Below, piece after piece: positions 44,747-49,795 of a stretch of DNA of 49,795 bases; positions within the stretch are counted from its first letter, which is position 1; each line of letters starts with the position of its first letter. This DNA is from Lachnospiraceae bacterium (GTDB lineage: Bacteria; Bacillota; Clostridia; Lachnospirales; Lachnospiraceae). The stretch covers positions 1-49,795 of the forward strand of contig JAETQI010000033.1 of NCBI GenBank assembly GCA_021770755.1, read 5' to 3'. The notes under the pieces are model-generated. The model worked only from the letters and a program-made list of their open reading frames with translations. It had not been told where the DNA came from and did no database searches. Both the position numbers and the translations under genes were made by a program.

Positions 44747-45493
44747 TCAAGCAGGGAAGTGCCATCTTCCCTGCTTGCCGCGCCGGGCACCCGTCAGCGC
44801 ATGCTGACAATCTTCCTCTGGGTGACCGTGCGCATAAAAGACCGCTTCCCGCAGCACGCTTCTGATATATTTCGCATACCAGATCTGCAGCGGAAGCTGG
44901 ACAAAACAGAATATAAAAAGTATCCCCCCTCTGATCCACAGCCCCCGTGTCAAATCAAGCAGGACAATAAACTGTACCGCGTTGGACAGCAGCGCCGTCA
45001 CCGAAATGATCTCTCCGGCCGCTACGACGCCGTTCCTGCTGCCCACCTGCTGCCTGTGGCTGACCTGAACAGCGATCAGCGCATGGTTCATCAGGATCTG
45101 TACCGCGGACATCAGGTCGCAGTCTGAGTATGACGCCACGATACAAAGCCCCGCCATACCGATCAGCATATTCACACCCACCCTGAACCAATAGGAACCA
45201 TATATATACGCCCTGCGCTCCTCCGGCGCCATCGGACACAGGTACATCATCTTGGGAAGCTGCACCGGGTGCACCATCACCGAGCAGAACGAAAAGATCA
45301 TCGGCAGCATCAATGCATTTTCGGCGATCACATTTCGCCACGCGATCGCACCGCTGATCCCCACACGGTTTACAAAGAGCGAAGTGAAGATGAGATAGAA
45401 TGACATCCAAAAACATGTGTATGCTACCTTATTCTGTTTCAGACGGCTGATCCGAAAATCGCACAAAAAATCCCTGATGATATATTTTGCCAT
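44747..45493 (-). CDS. ABC exporter membrane protein whose C-terminus is formed by a repeat
   Basis: Start is the ATG at 45493 with AAGGAGG. The 248-residue protein has about six membrane helices (for example AWRNVIAENALMLPMIFSFCSVM and GVNMLIGMAGLCIVAS) and a PEERRAYIYGSYWFRVG loop, like the membrane halves of ABC-2 exporters. The final 25 residues (HGHPEEDCQHALTGARRGKQ and the following residues) are encoded by the 59-bp REP-like repeat and an adjacent hairpin, not by family sequence. The insertion therefore replaced the original end. It partners the upstream ATPase. Confidence 0.75.
   Translation of the reverse strand: MAKYIIRDFLCDFRISRLKQNKVAYTCFWMSFYLIFTSLFVNRVGISGAIAWRNVIAENALMLPMIFSFCSVMVHPVQLPKMMYLCPMAPEERRAYIYGSYWFRVGVNMLIGMAGLCIVASYSDCDLMSAVQILMNHALIAVQVSHRQQVGSRNGVVAAGEIISVTALLSNAVQFIVLLDLTRGLWIRGGILFIFCFVQLPLQIWYAKYIRSVLREAVFYAHGHPEEDCQHALTGARRGKQGRWHFPA
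44748..44777. terminator. Perfect hairpin over the stop codon of the ABC membrane-protein gene
   Basis: CAAGCAGGGAAG and CTTCCCTGCTTG are perfect 12-base arms with a six-base loop. The arm includes the TGA of the gene. It may limit transcription or translation of the following GntR gene. Confidence 0.7.
44781..44839. repeat. REP-like palindromic repeat, copy 2, inside a coding sequence
   Basis: This copy matches the one at 26361-26419 at 57 of 59 positions by eye; one change spoils the outer stem. It is translated as the C-terminal residues of the ABC membrane protein. Confidence 0.9.
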
Positions 45494-45509
45494 ATAGACC
45501 TCCTTCTGG

Positions 45510-46403
45510 TCAGGAACTGCCATTCACTCCTCCATCTATTCTCTGCTGCACCCCGCAGGTTCTGTGTGCGTAACCGTACATCAGCTCCTCGATCGTCGGC
45601 GCACAAACTGCAAGACGCCCATCATAATGGTTCAGACGGCTGTGCGCGACCAGCGCCCTCGCCCCGTATCGTTTCTCTTCCAGATAGATCACGCGCTCCG
45701 GTGCGATCCGCCGGATCTGATAAGCCTCCCCCGACACCATGCGGTAGCGCTCGCGCAGGTTTTCGATATCCCCCGCAAAGATCTGATCCCCGTTTTCCAG
45801 ATAGATGATGTGGTCCGCCATGCGGTCAAGATCCTGCGTGAGATGCGTCGCCAGTATGACACTCCTCGTACCGTCCTGAATAAACGCCTTCAGTTCCTGA
45901 AAAAATGCTTCCCTGAAATCAGGATCAAAATTTCCTGCCGGCTCGTCGAGGACCAGCAGCTTCGCATCGTGGGACAGCGCAAACGCAAACTGGCACTTTT
46001 GCTTTTCTCCCTGTGAGAGCCTGCCGAACTTTCTCCTCCTTTCCAGCCGGAATCGGGACAGATAGCGCTCCATGCGCTGACGGCTGTAACCGGTGTAATA
46101 TTTTCCGTACCAGTCCGCATTCCCGATCAGTGTCATCGAAGGGTCGAACAGATCCTCCGCCAATACCGTTCCGATCCTGTCGCGGATCTGCTTTTCTTCG
46201 GTTCTGTAATCCATTCCATCGATCAGAATGCTTCCCTCATCGGCCTGATACAGCCCAAGTATCAGATGGAGCAGCGTCGTTTTGCCCGCACCATTCTGCC
46301 CCACAAGACCGCAAATGTAACCGGGCGGAAGGGCAACAGAAATATCCTTTAACTCAAAAGTCCCGAATCTCTTCGTGAGATGATCCATTTGCAGCAGATT
46401 CAC
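45510..46403 (-). CDS. ABC transporter ATP-binding protein (first of the operon)
   Basis: The start is GTG at 46403 (VNLLQMDHLTKRFG) with GGGAGTGG ahead; the frame upstream of it reads through promoter DNA. The protein of about 297 residues has Walker A GQNGAGKTT, signature LSQGEKQKCQFAFAL, Walker B LLVLDEPAGNFD and switch histidine in LATHLTQD, plus a C-terminal extension of about 80 residues (YQIRRIAPERVIYLEEKRYG...) seen in YtrB-type ATPases. It opens the operon and is followed by the membrane protein after 16 bases. Confidence 0.9.
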   Translation of the reverse strand: MNLLQMDHLTKRFGTFELKDISVALPPGYICGLVGQNGAGKTTLLHLILGLYQADEGSILIDGMDYRTEEKQIRDRIGTVLAEDLFDPSMTLIGNADWYGKYYTGYSRQRMERYLSRFRLERRRKFGRLSQGEKQKCQFAFALSHDAKLLVLDEPAGNFDPDFREAFFQELKAFIQDGTRSVILATHLTQDLDRMADHIIYLENGDQIFAGDIENLRERYRMVSGEAYQIRRIAPERVIYLEEKRYGARALVAHSRLNHYDGRLAVCAPTIEELMYGYAHRTCGVQQRIDGGVNGSS

Positions 46404-46449
46404 TTTGATCCACTCCCTTCTGCCATGTCCGACTGCTTGCTGTGATTTT

Positions 46450-46484
46450 ACTGTATATATTAATATATACACTATATATACAGT
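46450..46484. promoter_or_regulatory. Palindromic operator of the GntR/ABC operon
   Basis: A 35-base AT-rich palindrome with arms ACTGTATATA and TATATACAGT covers the -10 box and spacer of the promoter. It is the type of site used by YtrA-family repressors; the GntR protein of this operon is the likely ligand. Confidence 0.75.
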
Positions 46485-46492
46485 CTTGTCAA
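46464..46492 (-). promoter_or_regulatory. Sigma-A promoter of the GntR/ABC operon
   Basis: TTGACA (46492-46487) and TATATA (46469-46464) on the minus strand are 17 bases apart, a near-consensus promoter lying inside the palindrome. Confidence 0.8.
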
Positions 46493-46567
46493 TGATTCTA
46501 AATCAGTTCATCCTAATATTGTGAAAAAAGCCGGTATCGTGTATACTGAAAACAATCAATACCCTGA

Positions 46568-46702
46568 GTGTGGACTGATCACAGGAATCACCAGATTGAT
46601 GAAAAGCAGTATGACGCCAAACTGACCGCCGAAGGATTTTCTTCAGAGCAGATCCGTGAATATGGGTTTGCATTCAAGGGAAAAGAGTGCCTGATCGGAT
46701 AA
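46568..46702 (+). pseudogene. Possible C-terminal remnant of an unknown gene
   Basis: A 44-codon frame ends EYGFAFKGKECLIG and has protein-like composition (QYDAKLTAEGFSSEQIREYG), but no start codon with a ribosome site. It lies 15 bases before the DUF4317 gene. It may be the tail of a lost gene or a small protein starting at GTG 46568. Confidence 0.3.
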
Positions 46703-46717
46703 GATTCGGATAAAGGA

Positions 46718-47356
46718 GTGAAAACGATGAAAATAATCAACAGGGAAGACATGCTCGAACTCACCCGCCGCATGACACCGAAGCGAAACTGCTTCTCGCG
46801 CATCGCAGGCGCATATTTTGACGAGGAGGGATTCATTGACGGCACCTTTAACCGGCACTTTCTGAAACTGTCCCAAAAAGATATCGAGACGAATCTGCAG
46901 CTCGCAAAGACCGTACCATTTTCGGAGACCAACAAAAACCTGACATACTATCCCTTTTCTGCGGACGATGAAAAAGCCGGGCATACCTGGCAGCTTCTCA
47001 TGGGATTAAAGGACTGCGAGCTGAAAAATGATGCGCTGCTGGAAATTTTTTATGAACTGATCGGGGAAAAATACCATGCCCAAAAACCCTATGCCGTCAG
47101 GATCCTCCACGGCAGCTACGATATCCCCATCAAGGCAAAGGACAAGGAAAGTCTGTGGGAATCGGAGGAGGTCTACAAGTTTATCATATGTACCTTCTGT
47201 CCGCTGCACGGCGATTACGAAGCCGGTCCTCCCGAGTGCGGCTTTCTGTTTCCGGCATTTACAGACCGCAGCGCCGATGTCCACGGCGTCATGGTCTATC
47301 AGGCAAACGATCAGCACCCGCACACAGAGCTCGTGCGAGAGATCCTGTTTCTCTGA
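46718..47356 (+). CDS. DUF4317 family protein, short form
   Basis: This 212-residue protein resembles the N-terminal half of DUF4317 proteins: REDMLELTRRMTPKRNCFSRIAGAYFDEEG, GHTWQLLMGLKDCELKNDALLEIFYELI, LHGSYDIPIKAKDKESLWESEEVYKFIICTFCPL and GFLFPAFTDRSADVHGVMVYQ. Family members I recall are near 380-400 residues, so the C-terminal half is missing, although the frame ends cleanly after FL. AAGGAG gives a good ribosome site. Function is unknown. Confidence 0.75.
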   Translation: MKTMKIINREDMLELTRRMTPKRNCFSRIAGAYFDEEGFIDGTFNRHFLKLSQKDIETNLQLAKTVPFSETNKNLTYYPFSADDEKAGHTWQLLMGLKDCELKNDALLEIFYELIGEKYHAQKPYAVRILHGSYDIPIKAKDKESLWESEEVYKFIICTFCPLHGDYEAGPPECGFLFPAFTDRSADVHGVMVYQANDQHPHTELVREILFL

Positions 47357-47443
47357 GTATATTCTGATCATCTTTGTTTCAGATAAAATGTGATCACCGC
47401 CTGCGCATGCGGCATGTTATAATGATCCAATGGAGGGATTTTT

Positions 47444-48610
47444 ATGCGATACGTCAACGCGAATACAGTCCTGCCCGCCAGTCTGATCGCTGCGATCCAG
47501 CAATACTATCAGGGCGGCTGTCTGTATATCCCCAGCGAAAACCATCATAAGAACCATCCAACGACAGAATACAGCATCGAGTTGGAAAAACGCAACCAGC
47601 ACATTTACCTGAAACACCTCGAAGGGAGGCCAAACCGTGTGCTTGCAGTGCTGTATCATCTGTCCGAGTCCAGTATCAGAAGGATTGTCGCAAGAGAAAG
47701 GATCCATTATCAGAATATGAAAGAGACGATCAGACAGCTCCTGCCCCTGTGGGGCATCACAGACGGCAGGCTCACACAGATCTACCCCTCAGCGTGGACA
47801 GTCGGAGACACGCATGTGCTCAAAGTTTATCACGACCGGCAGCAACTGGAAAGAAATATCCATCTGTCTACCGTACTGCTGCACTGCGGCATTCCCGTCG
47901 CAGAGATCATCTGTACAGAAGACGGCGGCAAATACGTTTCGCACCAGAATGCCTTTTTTCTCCTGTCAAAGAAGCTGCCCGGCAGCAACATAACTGACCT
48001 GAAAGACCAAAATATGGCCCGGAAAATGGGCTGTGCGATCGCGCGGCTGCACCTTGCATTTCTGCAATGTGAAAAGGAGATCACCTTCTGGGACAACAGC
48101 TTCCTGGAAGAGATGAAAGGCTGGGTACAGGAAAACCTGCGCACCAGCGGCTGGCAGCCCCTGAGTGAGGCAGCATACCTTGCGGCAGTGTCGAATTTAG
48201 AACAATTGTACGGTCAGTTGCCCCTGCAACTGATCCACAGAGACGTGCATTTTGGAAATTTTCTGTTCCTGGACGGAAACTTTTCGGGATACATTGACTT
48301 CGATCTGAGCCAGAAAAATATCAGGATATTTGATATCTGCTATTTCCTGACAGGGCTGTTGGCAGAGGAGACCGCAGAGCCAATCACCAAAGCTGAATGG
48401 CTCGGGATCCTCAATGCCGTGATCACAGGATACGAAAGTATCACAAAACTCACCGGGGCAGAAAAAAACGCGGTCTTTTGCGTGATGCAGTGTATCGAGA
48501 TCTTATTTGTGGCATACTTCACCGGCATCGGGGACGTCCAAAGTGCAAACGGCGCATACCGCATTTTTCATTTCATACAGGATTGTGAAAATGAATGCCC
48601 TTTCATCTGA
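47444..48610 (+). CDS. HTH (CD3324-like) domain fused to an APH-family kinase
   Basis: Residues 1-90 match the small CD3324/Mor-type proteins: MRYVNANTVLPASLIAAIQQYYQGGCLYIPSENHHKNH, ending with a helix-turn-helix VLAVLYHLSESSIRRIVARERI. Residues 110-385 are a phosphotransferase of the APH/CotS type: a lysine in HVLKVYHDR, the catalytic loop LIHRDVHFGNFLF (Asp about 266) and the metal-binding GYIDFDLSQ. The kinase may modify a small alcohol-bearing compound or antibiotic, and the HTH may bind DNA; the joining is uncommon. GGAGGG precedes the ATG. Its end overlaps the convergent VanZ gene. Confidence 0.8.
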   Translation: MRYVNANTVLPASLIAAIQQYYQGGCLYIPSENHHKNHPTTEYSIELEKRNQHIYLKHLEGRPNRVLAVLYHLSESSIRRIVARERIHYQNMKETIRQLLPLWGITDGRLTQIYPSAWTVGDTHVLKVYHDRQQLERNIHLSTVLLHCGIPVAEIICTEDGGKYVSHQNAFFLLSKKLPGSNITDLKDQNMARKMGCAIARLHLAFLQCEKEITFWDNSFLEEMKGWVQENLRTSGWQPLSEAAYLAAVSNLEQLYGQLPLQLIHRDVHFGNFLFLDGNFSGYIDFDLSQKNIRIFDICYFLTGLLAEETAEPITKAEWLGILNAVITGYESITKLTGAEKNAVFCVMQCIEILFVAYFTGIGDVQSANGAYRIFHFIQDCENECPFI

Positions 48611-49082
48611 ATGATTTCAATTTCGGTGCATTCCGGTCCCCGCCCGGATTATGCCGGCGCGCCTTCCCAGCTTTCACCACCGCTCCCCCGATCCACGCGC
48701 CGATCGTATTCAGGACGAGATCGTCCAGCTCCGAAAAACCAGTCCCGAACACAAACTGCATCGTTTCGATCAGGAGAGAAAACAAAAAGCCATAAAGCGC
48801 CGTCCGCAAAAGCCTTTTTGATATCCCCATATACTGCAGATACATGCCAAACGGGACAAACCAGACGATATTCCCGACAAACAGATAGGTGAACGAAAAC
48901 CAGTCGCCGCGCCTGATCAGATCGATATATCCCTCAAAAAGTGTCAGAATGACCTGTCCATTCTGACACAGGTTCTGCAGGGTAAAGGAAGATCTGAATA
49001 CCGTGATCCGCAGAACAACTGCAAGATATAACAAAAACAAGACCGTCGCTGTCATTTTATGAAACTTTTTCATCTGCCGCAC
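48603..49082 (-). CDS. VanZ family membrane protein
   Basis: This 159-residue protein has four membrane helices with the VanZ pattern: VVLRITVFRS, NIVWFVPFGMYLQYM, LLIETMQFVFGTGFSELDDLVLNTIGAWIGG. VanZ gives low-level teicoplanin resistance in enterococci, but most homologues, including those without other van genes, have unknown roles. No other van gene is here. The start may be the ATG at 49082 or the next one nine bases on. Confidence 0.9.
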   Translation of the reverse strand: MRQMKKFHKMTATVLFLLYLAVVLRITVFRSSFTLQNLCQNGQVILTLFEGYIDLIRRGDWFSFTYLFVGNIVWFVPFGMYLQYMGISKRLLRTALYGFLFSLLIETMQFVFGTGFSELDDLVLNTIGAWIGGAVVKAGKARRHNPGGDRNAPKLKSFR

Positions 49083-49122
49083 ATCCTCACATCACACTCC
49101 CCAATTTACAGATCCCGCTTCG

Positions 49123-49656
49123 CTATGACTTCAAATACGAAACCAGCGGTTCGATATACTTCGCGGAAGAGATATCATACGAGCTTTTGATCGCCTGCTC
49201 GAACGCGATGTCCTCCGCAGTCTTGTCCTTTTTATTTTTGACCATCACCGCTGCCACTTTCATCATCAGCCGGTCCGTCAGAGACATTTTCTCATAGCAC
49301 AGTCCGCTCTGCATATAAAAATGCGGTATCTTTTCCCGTTCCCCTTCCGGAAGGTTCTGCTCCCAGAATGCCTCGACGGTCGCTGTCGCCGTGTTTGGCA
49401 TCGCGCCTGTCACGAAAAGAACCAGTGTAGCGATCCCGCTCCTTTCAAACAGCTTCTTCGCTTTCCGATAGCCGTCGATCATACCTGCGTGGGCGCGTGT
49501 TCCAAAGATGACAACATCATACCCGGACAGCATATCCGCCGACACGTTCCTGTAATCCGCAAGTGCACATTCCATCCGCTCCGCGATCAACTCCGCATAT
49601 TTTTTTGTAAAGCCCGTACTGCTCTTATAAACCACGATCATTTTACGCTGTTTCAC
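49123..49656 (-). CDS. Flavodoxin-domain protein
   Basis: This 177-residue protein starts with GTG at 49656 behind GGAGG. The FMN phosphate loop is VVYKSSTGFTKKYAELIAE, followed by SGYDVVIFGTRAHAGMIDGYRKAKKL and a third strand LVLFVTGAMP, the flavodoxin_5 (HemG-like) pattern. A role as a redox protein or protoporphyrinogen-oxidase-like enzyme is possible, but no haem gene is near. The C-terminal part is helical and without a family I know. Confidence 0.85.
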   Translation of the reverse strand: MKQRKMIVVYKSSTGFTKKYAELIAERMECALADYRNVSADMLSGYDVVIFGTRAHAGMIDGYRKAKKLFERSGIATLVLFVTGAMPNTATATVEAFWEQNLPEGEREKIPHFYMQSGLCYEKMSLTDRLMMKVAAVMVKNKKDKTAEDIAFEQAIKSSYDISSAKYIEPLVSYLKS

Positions 49657-49795
49657 AATCTTTACCTCCGATCATATATCGTGTGCTCTCGGAAACTCGA
49701 AGTCCTTATTTTACAAGGTCTCCGCAATTTCCAAGATTTTAGTTTCACCTCTATTTTTATTGTTATTTTGTAACATTTTTCATCTTCATATTTCT
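49657..49795. other. Right-edge spacer
   Basis: Upstream sequence of the flavodoxin gene, containing its ribosome site. No other gene is supported; the sequence is AT-rich toward the end. Confidence 0.4.

Noticed and set aside
48603-49082. Glycopeptide resistance cluster
   Set aside because: VanZ stands alone; there are no VanHAX or VanRS-type genes, and solitary VanZ homologues are common.

Overview
The window looks like a chromosome segment of a gut Clostridia bacterium, most likely Lachnospiraceae. This rests on the gene content: DUF4869, DUF4317, DUF6483 and DUF2200 proteins, PD-(D/E)XK 'Rpn/AAA-ATPase-like' proteins, VanZ, BceAB-like and YtrA-type ABC systems, GH127/GH31/GH13 glycosidases, strong AGGAGG ribosome sites and moderate GC. 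I see no rRNA, tRNA or CRISPR array. This is a reading of the sequence without database searches, so species-level placement is not possible.

Region 1 (1-11.9 kb, all minus strand) is the distal part of a surface polysaccharide locus. It is visibly AT-rich from about 1.1 to 11.0 kb. In transcription order it holds a 5'-truncated UDP-ManNAc dehydrogenase, a GT4 glycosyltransferase, a CapK/PaaK-like adenylating enzyme, another glycosyltransferase, a Wzy-like polymerase, a Wzx-like flippase, two more glycosyltransferase-like proteins, a small membrane ORF, a SAM methyltransferase and a decayed MBOAT O-acyltransferase. The methyltransferase and one glycosyltransferase carry in-frame runs of ten and nine G, which suggests phase variation of the glycan.

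Region 2 (11.9-17.9 kb) holds a secreted alanine-rich protein, an LCP wall-polymer transferase with a clear sigma-A promoter and an 18-bp palindromic operator, a small XRE regulator, a secreted protein, and housekeeping-type genes (HIT, an FMN-reductase/SCP2 fusion, rhomboid protease, DUF2200).

Region 3 (17.9-26.3 kb) has two coupled HlyD-type adaptor proteins without a transporter, an Rpn-family nuclease with a heptad-repeat tail behind a cluster of palindromes, an AraC regulator and a GH127 beta-L-arabinofuranosidase.

Region 4 (26.4-34.7 kb) has a GHKL kinase/LytTR regulator pair divergent from a BceAB-like ABC transporter. Four 9-bp direct repeats in two pairs of 21-bp period lie in front of the transporter promoter and look like the LytTR binding sites. 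A methyltransferase remnant, a DUF6483 protein and a lipoprotein with three DxDxDG motifs follow.

Region 5 (34.7-42 kb, minus) holds an AAA-ATPase-like/PD-(D/E)XK protein, GH31 and GH13 alpha-glucosidases, and a translationally coupled pair of a DUF4869 protein and a P-loop ATPase with a possible TOPRIM-like half. That pair is the best candidate here for an undescribed system.

Region 6 (42-49.8 kb) has a membrane-anchored XRE regulator, a five-gene YtrA-type GntR/ABC operon with a palindromic operator over its promoter, a short DUF4317 protein, an HTH-kinase fusion, a VanZ protein and a flavodoxin. A 59-bp REP-like palindromic repeat occurs at 26361 and again at 44781, where it forms the C-terminus of an ABC membrane protein.
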